Assembly (NCBI RefSeq): GCF_013415115.1
Contig: NZ_JACCDD010000003.1
Span: 1-64,000, forward strand
Direction of reading: 5' to 3'
Length of the DNA: 64,000 bases
Source of the DNA: Vreelandella zhaodongensis
Lineage (GTDB): Bacteria; Pseudomonadota; Gammaproteobacteria; Pseudomonadales; Halomonadaceae
Every line of letters starts with the position of its first letter. The stretch's first letter is position 1. A program made the translations under genes and the position numbers. The notes under the pieces were generated by a model. The model was not told the DNA's origin. It did no database searches and saw only the letters and a list, made by a program, of their open reading frames with translations. Positions 1 to 8,879 of this stretch are shown piece after piece.

Positions 1-81
1 TCTTTTAAACTCTCTTAACTTCCTGACAAACCGAAGGTTTTTACCTTCAATCACCGCTGGTAACGCTGTGCGTCCCCGGCA

Positions 82-120
82 GCGGATGCGTACTTTACGG
101 ATTTGCTGCCGTCTTGGCAA
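82..120 (-). promoter_or_regulatory. Stringent-type sigma70 promoter, firing off the left edge
   Basis: Read on the minus strand, TTGCCA (115-120) is followed after exactly 17 bp by TAAAGT (92-97) and then by a GC-rich discriminator (ACGCATCCGC). This layout is typical of rRNA and tRNA promoters. A hairpin GAAGG-TTTTTA-CCTTC at 33-48 lies in what would be the leader. I infer a stable-RNA operon (rRNA or tRNA) just left of the window. No mature RNA is visible, and a boxA on the correct strand was not found. Confidence 0.55.
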
Positions 121-141
121 GAGGGCTTGTAAAAAAAATCC

Positions 142-183
142 AAAAAAAAGCGGCAGGTGTTGTTCATAGAACAAGCCTGCCGC
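142..183 (-). terminator. Rho-independent terminator of the acyl-CoA dehydrogenase gene
   Basis: On the minus strand a GCGGCAGG/CCTGCCGC stem, extended by TTGTTC/GAACAA, is followed by an eight-base T tract (142-149). It lies about 95 bp past the stop of the acyl-CoA dehydrogenase gene and just before the leftward stable-RNA promoter, so it insulates the two transcripts. Confidence 0.85.
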
Positions 184-226
184 AAACCACCGATCAGAAT
201 GCCTGACCAGAGAGTGCTCAGTTGCC

Positions 227-246
227 GATACAGATTTATCTGTATC
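227..246. repeat. Perfect 20-nt inverted repeat
   Basis: GATACAGAT and ATCTGTATC flank a TT centre, a perfect 9-bp dyad. It sits between the acyl-CoA dehydrogenase stop and its terminator. There is no T tract, so it is either an mRNA-stabilising hairpin or a protein site. Confidence 0.6.
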
Positions 247-277
247 TCCGGAATTTCAAAAGCGAGATATCAGCAAA

Positions 278-2083
278 TTAAATCTCAAAGCCCAAGCCAA
301 AATCTTCACTCGATATTGCCATGAGGCTTCCCGCACCTGCTTGAATCATTTGCGCATGCGCTTTGGTGCGCGGTAGCAGACGCTGATAATAAAAACGGGC
401 CGTATTCAATTTAGCGCTATAAAACGCTTTGTCATCGCCTTCTAACGTCACAGATGCCTGCTTAGCAGCGCGGGCGAAAAGGTAAGCTAACGTGACATAG
501 CCGGAGTACATTAAGTAATCGACGCTAGCCGCCCCTACTTCTTCACGATCCTGCATCGCTTTCATACCCACACCCATGGTCAGCTCGCCCCACTCAGCAT
601 TCAGCTTCGCCAGCGGCTCAACAAACTCTTTTAGCGCAGGGTTATCAGCTTCTGTCTTGCAGAACTTATGAATCTCTTTGGTGAACACTTTTAGCGACTC
701 ACCCTGGCTCATCAGCACCTTCCGGCCAAGCAGGTCTAGCGCCTGAATACCCGTAGTACCTTCATAGAGGCGGGTGATACGCGCATCGCGCACCAGCTGC
801 TCCATCCCCCACTCTTTAATAAAGCCGTGCCCACCAAAAATCTGCACGCCCTCATTGGTGCACTCAAAACCAACTTCAGTGAGGAACGCTTTCACGATAG
901 GCGTTAATAGGCCGAGCAAAGTTTCAGCCCGCTCCTTCTCTTCGCCTGGCTTACCGTGCTCAACAATGTCAAGCATCTGAGCGGTGTATAGCACCAGCAT
1001 ACGACCACCCTCGGCAAATGCCTTCTGGGTCAGCAGCATACGGCGTACATCCGGATGCACAATAATCGGGTCTGCTGGCTTCTCAGGCGCCTGAGCACCG
1101 GAAAGCGAACGCATTTGCAGACGATCACGGGCGTAGCTCAGCGAGTTTTGGAAACTGGCTTCAATTAAACCTAGCCCTTGAATACCTACCCCAAGGCGTG
1201 CTGCGTTCATCATCGTGAACATGCACGCCAAACCTTTATTAGGTGCCCCAACCAAATAGCCCGTCGCGCCATCAAAGTTCATGACGCAGGTAGCATTACC
1301 ATGGATGCCCATTTTGTGTTCGAGCGAGCCGCACGTGACGCCATTTCGGTCGCCTGGGTTACCTTGAGCATCGGGCATAAACTTGGGCACAACAAATAGA
1401 GAAATACCTTTCGAGCCCTCAGGAGCGTCAGGCAGCTTTGCCAACACAAGATGAACAATATTCTCAGCTAAATCATGATCACCGGCAGAGATAAAGATTT
1501 TGGTACCGGTAATGGTATAAGCGCCGCTTTCATCAGGCACTGCGCGGGTCTTGATCAATCCAAGGTCTGTGCCGCAGTGTGGTTCGGTGAGACACATGGT
1601 GCCTGTCCAAACGCCCTCTACCAGTTTGGTAAGATAGGCTTCTTTCTGCTCGTCAGTGCCATGATGCCGCAGTGCATCGGCAGCGCCATGGGAGAGCCCT
1701 GGGTACATACCCCATGCTAAGTTAGTTGCGCAGATCATCTCAGAGAGCATCATCGCCAATGAATGGGGAAGCCCCTGGCCACCCTGTTCAGGATCTGCCG
1801 CTAAACTTGGCCAGCCACCTTCTACATATTGCTGATAGGCTTCTTTAAAGCCTTTAGGCGCTTTAACGTCCCCACCTTCCAGTAAACACCCCTCTTCGTC
1901 ACCGCTTTGGTTAATCGGCAACAATACATCGCGGGCGAAGCGCGCCCCCTCCTCCAGAATCGCGTTCACCACGTCTGGGGATGCCTCATCACCGTTTGGT
2001 AGCGCTGCGTAATGACTGGGATAATCAAACATTTCGTCCATAACGAAACGCATATCACGTAGAGGGGCTTGATAGCTGGGCAT
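278..2083 (-). CDS. Acyl-CoA dehydrogenase (about 600-residue class)
   Basis: Flavin-dependent oxidation of an acyl-CoA to the 2,3-enoyl-CoA, first step of beta-oxidation. The protein is 601 aa, typical of the long bacterial class with an extra C-terminal helical domain (related to DmdC and 3-methylmercaptopropionyl-CoA dehydrogenases), not the 380-residue class. The flavin/substrate segment TEPHCGTDLG lies near residue 170; YEGTTGIQ near residue 437 carries the expected catalytic glutamate. I chose the ATG at 2083 because AGGAG stands 6 nt upstream; an upstream in-frame start at 2101 has no support. It follows an SDR and an acyl-CoA synthetase on the same strand. A PsrA-like palindrome lies about 52 bp upstream, so it probably has its own promoter. 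Chain-length specificity cannot be read from the sequence. Confidence 0.9.
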   Translation of the reverse strand: MPSYQAPLRDMRFVMDEMFDYPSHYAALPNGDEASPDVVNAILEEGARFARDVLLPINQSGDEEGCLLEGGDVKAPKGFKEAYQQYVEGGWPSLAADPEQGGQGLPHSLAMMLSEMICATNLAWGMYPGLSHGAADALRHHGTDEQKEAYLTKLVEGVWTGTMCLTEPHCGTDLGLIKTRAVPDESGAYTITGTKIFISAGDHDLAENIVHLVLAKLPDAPEGSKGISLFVVPKFMPDAQGNPGDRNGVTCGSLEHKMGIHGNATCVMNFDGATGYLVGAPNKGLACMFTMMNAARLGVGIQGLGLIEASFQNSLSYARDRLQMRSLSGAQAPEKPADPIIVHPDVRRMLLTQKAFAEGGRMLVLYTAQMLDIVEHGKPGEEKERAETLLGLLTPIVKAFLTEVGFECTNEGVQIFGGHGFIKEWGMEQLVRDARITRLYEGTTGIQALDLLGRKVLMSQGESLKVFTKEIHKFCKTEADNPALKEFVEPLAKLNAEWGELTMGVGMKAMQDREEVGAASVDYLMYSGYVTLAYLFARAAKQASVTLEGDDKAFYSAKLNTARFYYQRLLPRTKAHAQMIQAGAGSLMAISSEDFGLGFEI

Positions 2084-2134
2084 GTCACTTCTCCTAAACA
2101 AGGGGCTGAAAGCGGTTTAAGTTTACAAAACAAC

Positions 2135-2154
2135 TTTCAAACACATGTTTGAAA
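2135..2154. promoter_or_regulatory. PsrA-like fatty-acid operator upstream of acyl-CoA dehydrogenase
   Basis: TTTCAAACACATGTTTGAAA has 9-bp arms around a two-base centre. It contains CAAAC-N4-GTTTG, matching the described PsrA pattern of (G/C)AAAC, 2-4 bases, GTTT(G/C). PsrA is a TetR-family fatty-acid-responsive repressor in pseudomonads; no psrA gene is in this window. A second site of the same type precedes fadD (29348-29365). Confidence 0.6.
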
Positions 2155-2316
2155 ACTAGCGCGCACCCACCCTATAGTCAAGCGGTCGTTTGAATATATC
2201 ATCTAAAACCGCTACAACTTTGGTCGAAACCTATCTAGGCAGTTGATTTATAACATAAAAAAACCTGCCAACGAAAACGCTAGCAGGTCATCAGAGGATA
2301 CTTATTTCCCAACCAA

Positions 2317-3084
2317 TCACTGCATTCGAATGCCACCATCAAGCCGAATCACTTCACCGTTCAACATGGGGTTGGTGATAATCTGCTCTACCAACTGGGC
2401 AAACTCACCAGGCTTACCCAACCGCTTGGGAAAAGGCACCGCAGCGGCTAAGGCTTGGGCTGCTTCATCAGGAATTTCGCTCATCATGGGCGTTTCAAAG
2501 ACCCCCGGCGCAATCGCCATAACGCGAATAGCATGGCGCGAAAGCTCTCTAGCCGCGGGCAAGCTCATTCCCACGACGCCTGCTTTCGACGCACTGTAAG
2601 CACACTGCCCCACCTGCCCATCGAATGCAGCTATAGAAGCCGTATTAATGATCACGCCTCGCTCACCACTTTCGTTGGGGGTATTTTTAGCCATGGCGGC
2701 TGCCGCCAATCGCATCACATTGAACGTGCCCACTAGATTGATATTGATCGTTTTCGCATAGCTTTCCAGATCTGCGGGATTGCCGTTACGATCAACCAGC
2801 TTGGCCACGCTCACTACACCAGCGCAGTGAATAACCCCCGAAAGGCCGCTTTCACCTCCTAGCACAATCGCTTCGTCAATCGCCTGCTGCATTTGCTCAG
2901 CAGAGGTAATATCAGCGATACAGGCCGCCGCACGGTCACCTAAGCGCTTGGCATGGTCTGCCACGCTATTATTCATATCGCACAGCACAACATTACCACC
3001 AGCAGCCACTAGACGTTCTGCTGTTGCCGCGCCTAACCCTGAAGCAGCTCCTGTAATTAAAAACGTACAATCCTTTACCTGCAT
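2317..3084 (-). CDS. SDR-family 3-hydroxyacyl-CoA dehydrogenase
   Basis: Short-chain dehydrogenase/reductase of 255 aa, predicted to oxidise a 3-hydroxyacyl-CoA to the 3-ketoacyl-CoA with NAD. The nucleotide-binding glycine motif GAASGLG is at residues 11-17, NTAS is near 149, and the catalytic YSASK is near 160. The overall pattern, including the C-terminal RLDGGIRM, resembles type-2 3-hydroxyacyl-CoA dehydrogenase (HSD17B10-like), an enzyme used for branched and short chains. AAGGAAAG precedes the ATG. It starts 16 bp after the acyl-CoA synthetase stop, so the two are cotranscribed. With the dehydrogenase and thiolase nearby it supplies the third step of a beta-oxidation spiral; substrate identity is inferred only. 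Confidence 0.85.
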   Translation of the reverse strand: MQVKDCTFLITGAASGLGAATAERLVAAGGNVVLCDMNNSVADHAKRLGDRAAACIADITSAEQMQQAIDEAIVLGGESGLSGVIHCAGVVSVAKLVDRNGNPADLESYAKTININLVGTFNVMRLAAAAMAKNTPNESGERGVIINTASIAAFDGQVGQCAYSASKAGVVGMSLPAARELSRHAIRVMAIAPGVFETPMMSEIPDEAAQALAAAVPFPKRLGKPGEFAQLVEQIITNPMLNGEVIRLDGGIRMQ

Positions 3085-3100
3085 TTCAACTTTCCTTTAA

Positions 3101-4771
3101 TTATTTGTCGTTGCGTGCTTGCTCAGTTGCTTGGGCACGAAGTTTGAAGCGCTGGATCTTACCGCTAGGCGTTTTTGGCAGCTCATCGACAAACTCAATG
3201 GCTCTGGGAAACGCATGGGTAGAAAGACGTTCACGCACTTGCTGGCGGATTTCATCAGCAAGTGCCTCACTCGCCTCATACCCTTCACGTAGCACGATGT
3301 AAGATTTAATAATTTCACCGCGGATCTCGTCCGGCTGACCAACCGCGGCAGACTCAGCAACCGCGGGGTGCGTCATCACGCTGTTTTCAACGTCCGTGGG
3401 GCCAACCCGGTAACCCGCCGTGGTGATAATGTCGTCATCGCGTCCGGCAAACTGAAACGAGCCGTCTTCATTGCGGATAACCACATCGCCAGTCAGGTAG
3501 TAACCGTTCACAAAGGGATCTTTTTCCTGCCAGGTATACCCCTGGAAGAAGTGGGCGGGTGAGTTTTTAATGTCAACCGCAAGCACCCCTGGCTCACCGG
3601 GCGGCAGCTCGTTATATTCTGCGTCCAAAATGGCTAAGCGGTAGCCCGGCATTGGTACCCCCATCGCACCCACATGCTTGGGATGATCAAGGGAGTGATG
3701 GTTATTACAGGTCATGCCAGTTTCTGTTTGACCATAGTGATCCATCACCGGACAACCCAGCGATTTCTCAACCCAAGTCACTACTTCTGTATTGAGAGGC
3801 TCACCTGCTGAGCTTGCCGCGCGAAGCTCCAGCGTTTGGTGGGCATCATCGAACAGCCCTGACGCTTTCATTAGGCGATACGCCGTGGGCGCAGCAGCGA
3901 AGTTAGTAATATGGTGGCGCTTCATAAACGCCAAGGCACCTTCTGCACTGAAACCTGCCTCGCAGAAGTGTGTGGTAACACCGAGCAGTAGCGGCCCAGC
4001 AATCGCGTAATAAAGCCCGTATGCCCAACCGGGGTCAGCCATATTCCAAAAGCGGTCATCGTCACGAAGATCGACCGCCAGCTCCATATAGAGAGCAAAC
4101 GCTGTCATACCGGAAAGCGGCACTGCCACTCCCTTTGGCTTGCCCACCGTGCCCGAAGTAAACATCTGGAGAAAGGGTTTTTCAGGGGAAAGCCGGGGTG
4201 GCTTTTCGCGCATTGACGTATGCGTCAATGCAGCCTGCCAATCATGATCATCAGGGTGCTCTCCAGTGGAGCCTCCGACTGCTAAAACGGGCGGGCACTG
4301 GCTCAGTCCATCAAATTTATAGCGGTTAGCGTGATCGGTAATAACCAGCTTGGTATCAGCGCGCCCCAGACGATAATCCACCGCATCGGGGCCAAACGCG
4401 GTAAATAACGGCTGGTAGACCGCACCAATTCGCCAAGTAGCAAGCACGGCAACTAGCAACGCTGTTGAGCGCGGCAACATGCAGGCAATACGATCTCCTT
4501 CGCCAAGCCCTTGGGCCTTAAACCAGCCAGCAAGTTTGCCACTCTGTTCGTCCAGCTCTGCATACGTCAGCGTATGGGTTTGCCCATTGATGTCTTCCTG
4601 CACGAGCGCAAGCACATCACCTCGCCCCTGGCGCACATGACGACCGCAGCATGCTTCAAAGGCATTGAAACAACCATCCTGGTGGTCATCCAACCGGGCA
4701 ATCATGGTGTCAACCGTAAAGTCTTCCAGGAAGGTCGAATATGTTGGTAGTGACGCTGATGTTGCTGTCAT
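3101..4771 (-). CDS. Medium-chain-type acyl-CoA synthetase (AMP-forming)
   Basis: ATP-dependent activation of a carboxylic acid to acyl-CoA through an acyl-adenylate. At 556 aa it has the adenylation signature FTSGTVGKPKG near residue 210, DHYGQTETG near 350, the YLTGD loop near 430 and the C-terminal catalytic lysine in TPSGKIQRF near 540. The layout is closest to acetyl-CoA synthetase-like and medium-chain (ACSM) enzymes rather than FadD, which is encoded elsewhere in the window. It probably primes substrate for the adjacent SDR and acyl-CoA dehydrogenase. An imperfect 18-bp palindrome upstream (4853-4870), next to a TetR gene, suggests local repression. The exact acid used is unknown. Confidence 0.85.
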   Translation of the reverse strand: MTATSASLPTYSTFLEDFTVDTMIARLDDHQDGCFNAFEACCGRHVRQGRGDVLALVQEDINGQTHTLTYAELDEQSGKLAGWFKAQGLGEGDRIACMLPRSTALLVAVLATWRIGAVYQPLFTAFGPDAVDYRLGRADTKLVITDHANRYKFDGLSQCPPVLAVGGSTGEHPDDHDWQAALTHTSMREKPPRLSPEKPFLQMFTSGTVGKPKGVAVPLSGMTAFALYMELAVDLRDDDRFWNMADPGWAYGLYYAIAGPLLLGVTTHFCEAGFSAEGALAFMKRHHITNFAAAPTAYRLMKASGLFDDAHQTLELRAASSAGEPLNTEVVTWVEKSLGCPVMDHYGQTETGMTCNNHHSLDHPKHVGAMGVPMPGYRLAILDAEYNELPPGEPGVLAVDIKNSPAHFFQGYTWQEKDPFVNGYYLTGDVVIRNEDGSFQFAGRDDDIITTAGYRVGPTDVENSVMTHPAVAESAAVGQPDEIRGEIIKSYIVLREGYEASEALADEIRQQVRERLSTHAFPRAIEFVDELPKTPSGKIQRFKLRAQATEQARNDK

Positions 4772-4852
4772 GGTGGCTCTCTTATGTTGTTAGTCGTGAG
4801 CAGTGGTACGCAAACAGACAGGCCAGGGTTCCGATCTTACGTTTTATTATTG

Positions 4853-4870
4853 TCCGTTTACGTTAACGGA
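4853..4870. promoter_or_regulatory. Candidate TetR operator
   Basis: TCCGTTTACGTTAACGGA matches its own reverse complement at 16 of 18 positions. It lies between the TetR gene stop and the acyl-CoA synthetase start, about 82 bp upstream of the latter. The placement fits control of the catabolic operon by the adjacent TetR protein. It differs from the PsrA-type sites at 2135 and 29348. Confidence 0.5.
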
Positions 4871-4962
4871 AACCTTGTAGTTGAACTAACGCTAAAAGCA
4901 TTTACGCGGGAGCGCAAGCAATCAGCGTCGTAAATGGATTAGACGTTGGTCGAGCGAGGAGG

Positions 4963-5535
4963 TTAACGAGCCATAATCATTGCGACCAGCTCATCGGCTA
5001 GATCATCGGGTGTACGTGGCCCACTGGGGTCGTACCAGCGCACCGTCCAATTCAGCGCACCCAATATGAACCGCGACACCAGGAAGCGGTCTCCGTGAAT
5101 AAGCTCTGCTGCCAGCGCATCGTCGATCACGTCTACCCACAGTGCTTCATAGGCATCTCGCAGGTGGCGTAAGTGGGCACTCGCATCAGGATCTAATCGC
5201 CGCCATTCAAATAACGCAACCACATGGGCATTGCGATCAGCAAACAGCGTTTCCAAATGCGCCCGTGCCATAGCATGTAGCCGCGCCTCAGGATCATCAT
5301 CGCATTTTTGAAGCGCTGCTTTCGCGATAGAGAGAGCATTCTGGGTACCCTCCTCTATCACCGCGGCCAAGATCTCCTGCTTATCTTTAAAGTGATGGAA
5401 CAAGCTGCCAGACTTGATACCCATTTCTTGCGCCAGCATACGCACCGTGGTGCGATCAAAGCCTTCTTGGACGAATAGCTGAGCCGCTAAACGCGTCAAT
5501 TCCTTGCGGCGAGGGGAAGCATTCATTACATTCAT
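4963..5535 (-). CDS. TetR/AcrR-family transcriptional regulator
   Basis: 190 aa with an N-terminal helix-turn-helix (RTTVRMLAQEMGIKSGSLFHHF, with its recognition helix near residue 45) and a C-terminal ligand-binding domain. It lies between the divergent thiolase gene and the acyl-CoA synthetase operon, so it probably controls this catabolic cluster in response to an acyl-CoA or related ligand. The start is uncertain: ATG codons at 5535 and 5526 both lack a clear ribosome-binding site, and an open frame extends to 5598. The family is clear from the HTH; the ligand is not. Confidence 0.8.
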   Translation of the reverse strand: MNVMNASPRRKELTRLAAQLFVQEGFDRTTVRMLAQEMGIKSGSLFHHFKDKQEILAAVIEEGTQNALSIAKAALQKCDDDPEARLHAMARAHLETLFADRNAHVVALFEWRRLDPDASAHLRHLRDAYEALWVDVIDDALAAELIHGDRFLVSRFILGALNWTVRWYDPSGPRTPDDLADELVAMIMAR

Positions 5536-5654
5536 GTCATTTACACTAGCGCTTGCTTGGTTACTTAGGAGAAAACCACAGCCCCGCCAGCGGGTCAACG
5601 CATCACTAAGCTCTCAGCAAGATAATCACAATAAATCCGTCAGGAGACGCACAA

Positions 5655-6842
5655 ATGAGTAATGCCACCGAGGTTGTATTTTTATCCGCTACCCGTACGC
5701 CAATGGGCGGCATGATGGGCAGCCTTTCCAGCATGACAGCCCCCGAACTTGCGGCCGTTGCAATCCGCGCAGCCATAGAGCGAGCCAGTATCGAGGCCTC
5801 TGCTATCGAAGAAGGCATCATGGGGTGTGTACTACCCGCTGGCGTAAAACAAGGGCCAGCCCGCCAGGCCATGCGTCAGGCTGGCATTCCCGATGCCAAT
5901 GGTGCTACCACCATCAATAAATTGTGTGGTTCTGGCATGAAAGCCACCATGCTAGCCCACGATTTGATCAAAGCGGGGACAGGCGAAATTCTGCTCGCAG
6001 GCGGCATGGAATCGATGTCTAATGCTCCACACGTACTCACTAAAGCACGCGGCGGCTACCGTTTAGGTCATGGTGAACTGAAAGATCACATGTTCCTTGA
6101 CGGCTTAGAAGATGCCGAAACTGGCAAGTTGATGGGCGTTTTCGCCCAGGATGTTGCGTCAGAACGTGGCTACACGCGCGAGCGCTTGGACGACTTTGCC
6201 ATTGCCTCCCTAGAGCGCGCCATGAACGCCACCAATAACGGCCACTTAACGGCTGAAATGGCACCGGTAACAGTAACCACTCGCCAAGGAGAAACGCTGG
6301 TCGAGCATGACGAACAGCCCTTCCAAGCCAAACTAGATAAAATCCGCCAGTTGCGCCCAGCGTTTGCCAAAGATGGCACCATTACTGCCGCCAACGCCAG
6401 CTCAATTTCCGACGGCGCTTCAGCGCTTATTTTGGCCAGCCATGAAGCCGCGAAGCGTCATGGTGTAAAGCCGCTAGCGAAAATGCTCGGCCATACCACC
6501 CACTCCCGCCATCCAAGCGAATTCACCATTGCGCCAGTAGGTGCGATTGAAAAACTAATGAAAAAGCTTGGCTGGGGCGTTAACGACGTTGACCTCTTTG
6601 AGATTAACGAAGCATTCGCGGTCGTCACACTAATGGCGATGGATGACTTAGGACTGCCTCACAATAAGGTGAACGTATTTGGCGGTGCTTGTGCCCAAGG
6701 GCATCCGATTGGCTCAACAGGTTCGCGGGTGATTGCGACACTTATCCATGCTTTACGCACCAAAGGCGGCAAACGCGGTATTGCCAGCCTGTGTATTGGT
6801 GGTGGCGAAGCCACCGCCGTGGCGGTTGAGCTCATCGATTAA
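5655..6842 (+). CDS. Acetyl-CoA C-acetyltransferase (thiolase II)
   Basis: Thiolytic cleavage of 3-ketoacyl-CoA, or condensation of two acetyl-CoA. 395 aa, full length. The nucleophilic cysteine is in NKLCGSGMKA near residue 91, the conserved NEAFA motif near 320, the GHPIGSTG histidine near 350, and the second cysteine in SLCIGGGEA near 380. CAGGAG stands 8-9 nt before the ATG. It is transcribed divergently from the TetR gene and likely completes the beta-oxidation steps encoded on the other strand. It could equally serve acetoacetyl-CoA metabolism. Confidence 0.9.
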   Translation: MSNATEVVFLSATRTPMGGMMGSLSSMTAPELAAVAIRAAIERASIEASAIEEGIMGCVLPAGVKQGPARQAMRQAGIPDANGATTINKLCGSGMKATMLAHDLIKAGTGEILLAGGMESMSNAPHVLTKARGGYRLGHGELKDHMFLDGLEDAETGKLMGVFAQDVASERGYTRERLDDFAIASLERAMNATNNGHLTAEMAPVTVTTRQGETLVEHDEQPFQAKLDKIRQLRPAFAKDGTITAANASSISDGASALILASHEAAKRHGVKPLAKMLGHTTHSRHPSEFTIAPVGAIEKLMKKLGWGVNDVDLFEINEAFAVVTLMAMDDLGLPHNKVNVFGGACAQGHPIGSTGSRVIATLIHALRTKGGKRGIASLCIGGGEATAVAVELID

Positions 6843-6863
6843 TACACACATCAATACGCCCAC

Positions 6864-6893
6864 GCCTTGTGCCTAATTGCAGGCACAAGGCGC
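6864..6893 (+). terminator. Hairpin after the thiolase gene, terminator-like
   Basis: CGCCTTGTGCC and GGCACAAGGCG form a perfect 11-bp stem with an 8-nt loop, 22 bp past the stop codon. No T tract follows, so it may be a factor-dependent terminator or an mRNA 3' protector. Confidence 0.5.
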
Positions 6894-6995
6894 ACAATAG
6901 ATATTGTGCCCTCTCCTAACGGCTTGTACCGCGCACTTACTCATCAAAGATGACCTAGCAGAAGCATGCTTTAGGTTGGCTCTCACCACTAGATA

Positions 6996-7013
6996 TATAC
7001 GGAAAAACATATA
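6996..7013. promoter_or_regulatory. Candidate ArsR operator upstream of arsH
   Basis: TATACGGAAAAACATATA is the core of an ATATAT-N10-ATATAT dyad 49-66 bp upstream of the arsH start. It matches the site upstream of the opposing gapdh-arsJ arm (12167-12184) at 14 of 18 positions. AT-rich dyads of this kind are typical of ArsR/SmtB operators. Confidence 0.6.
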
Positions 7014-7061
7014 TTATTAAGCATCAGTAATCACTCCTTCGATGCAAAAGGAACACCACCA

Positions 7062-7781
7062 ATGGCATTGCTTGACGATTTACCTCACGTGGACAGCAGC
7101 CTGTTTAAAGCCCCCAATCATGCAACATTGATGCTTCCTCCTAGCAACCAGCCAGCGCCCAAGATTCTGCTGCTCTATGGCTCCCTGCGTGAACGTTCAT
7201 TCAGCCGATTAGCGGTTGAAGAAGCCGCTCGGCTACTCAATGCCATGGGCGCCAGCACAACGATTTTTGACCCAAGGGGCTTACCTCTACCTGATGCGGA
7301 AGATGCGAGCCACCCAAAGGTAGATGAGCTGCGTACACTGGCACAGTGGGCCGATGGCATGGTGTGGTGCTCGCCTGAGCGCCATGGTGCGATGACCGGC
7401 ATTATGAAAGCACAAATTGACTGGATCCCTCTTGCGCTAGGCGGTGTTCGCCCTACCCAAGGTAAAACCCTTGCCGTGATGCAGGTATGCGGCGGCTCCC
7501 AGTCATTCAACACGGTAAATCAGCTGCGCATTTTAGGCCGCTGGATGCGCATGGTGACGATCCCCAACCAGTCATCGGTGCCTAAGGCTTTTATGGAGTT
7601 CGATGACAACGGCCGCATGAAACCGTCACCCTTTTATGACCGCATTATTGATGTCATGGAAGAGCTGGTGAAATTCACCCTGCTGGTTCGTGAGCGTAGC
7701 GATCTGCTCACCGACCGCTACTCTGAACGTAAAGAGAGTGCCGAAGAAGTCTCCAAACGCGTCAATCAACGCGCTATTTGA
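7062..7781 (+). CDS. arsH: Organoarsenical oxidase ArsH
   Basis: NADPH-dependent flavoprotein that oxidises trivalent methylated and aromatic arsenicals to less toxic pentavalent forms. 239 aa, usual length. It carries the flavodoxin-like FMN motif [10 protein letters not shown] near residues 39-48 and the ArsH-specific segments CSPERHG and [18 protein letters not shown] precedes the ATG. It is the first gene of the rightward arm of the arsenic island, 15 bp ahead of acr3, and has the ArsR-type palindrome upstream. Confidence 0.93.
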   Translation: MALLDDLPHVDSSLFKAPNHATLMLPPSNQPAPKILLLYGSLRERSFSRLAVEEAARLLNAMGASTTIFDPRGLPLPDAEDASHPKVDELRTLAQWADGMVWCSPERHGAMTGIMKAQIDWIPLALGGVRPTQGKTLAVMQVCGGSQSFNTVNQLRILGRWMRMVTIPNQSSVPKAFMEFDDNGRMKPSPFYDRIIDVMEELVKFTLLVRERSDLLTDRYSERKESAEEVSKRVNQRAI

Positions 7782-7796
7782 TCAGGGAGTGGTTTT

Positions 7797-8864
7797 ATGC
7801 CAACCGAGAACAACGCTTCCCCCACCAGCGCCGATATGGGACTGTTTGAACGCTACCTTTCCGTATGGGTAGCGATTGCCATTGTTGCCGGGATTGCACT
7901 TGGGCAGTTCGCCCCTGCCGTGCCAGAGGTGTTATCACGGTTTGAGTATGCCCAAGTCTCCATTCCCATTGCCGTCTTAATCTGGGCGATGATTTTTCCC
8001 ATGATGGCGCAGATTGACTTCAGCGCTATTGCAGGAGTGCGCCGCCAGCCAAAGGGACTGACCATAACCACCACAGTCAACTGGCTGATTAAACCCTTCA
8101 CGATGTTTGCTTTGGCCTGGTTGTTTTTCATGGTGATTTTTCGGCCCTTTATTCCTGAGGAACTGGCCAGTCAATATCTAGCGGGTGCCATATTATTAGG
8201 GGCAGCACCCTGCACCGCGATGGTATTTGTATGGAGCTACCTCACCCGTGGCGATGCGGCCTACACCCTCGTTCAGGTGGCTTTGAATGATCTGATCATG
8301 CTGTTTGCCTTTGCACCGCTGGTGGTTTTTTTACTCGGCATCTCGAATATCCAGGTACCGTGGGACACGGTTATTTTATCCGTGGTGCTGTACATTGTGA
8401 TTCCACTTGCGGCGGGCTATTTCACCCGTAAAACACTGATCGCCAAGTATGGCACCGAGTGGTACGACAACGTGTTTATGAAGCGTGTCGGCCCTATCAC
8501 GCCCATCGGGTTAATCGTTACCCTGGTGCTGTTATTCGCCTTCCAGGGTGACGTCATTCTGAATAATCCGCTGCATATTGTACTAATCGCCATTCCGCTG
8601 ATTATCCAAACGTTTTTAATCTTCTTTATCGCCTATGGCTGGGCCAAAGCGTGGCGTGTGCCGCACAACATAGCTGCTCCTGGTGCAATGATCGGTGCCA
8701 GCAACTTTTTTGAACTGGCGGTCGCAGCGGCCATTGCCCTGTTTGGCTTACAGTCAGGCGCTGCTCTCGCCACGGTAGTTGGTGTTTTAGTTGAAGTACC
8801 ACTTATGCTCGCGCTAGTACGTATTGCTAACAAAACACGTCAGCATTTTCCTGAAAACGCATAA
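7797..8864 (+). CDS. acr3: Arsenite efflux permease Acr3
   Basis: Inner-membrane arsenite exporter of the bile/arsenite/riboflavin transporter superfamily, driven by membrane potential. 355 aa with about ten hydrophobic segments. The conserved cysteine essential for transport in this family lies in GAAPCTAMVFVWS near residue 139, with the following LNDLIML helix near 165. An AGGGAGTG ribosome site precedes the ATG. It follows arsH closely and is cotranscribed with the flavin reductase 15 bp downstream. No ArsA ATPase is present, as usual for Acr3. Confidence 0.95.
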   Translation: MPTENNASPTSADMGLFERYLSVWVAIAIVAGIALGQFAPAVPEVLSRFEYAQVSIPIAVLIWAMIFPMMAQIDFSAIAGVRRQPKGLTITTTVNWLIKPFTMFALAWLFFMVIFRPFIPEELASQYLAGAILLGAAPCTAMVFVWSYLTRGDAAYTLVQVALNDLIMLFAFAPLVVFLLGISNIQVPWDTVILSVVLYIVIPLAAGYFTRKTLIAKYGTEWYDNVFMKRVGPITPIGLIVTLVLLFAFQGDVILNNPLHIVLIAIPLIIQTFLIFFIAYGWAKAWRVPHNIAAPGAMIGASNFFELAVAAAIALFGLQSGAALATVVGVLVEVPLMLALVRIANKTRQHFPENA

Positions 8865-8879
8865 CAAAGAGATACTCGG

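Noticed and set aside
1..20. boxA-like sequence (CTCTTAAC) in the leader
   Set aside because: It reads on the plus strand, opposite to the predicted leftward transcript, so it cannot be the antiterminator of that RNA.
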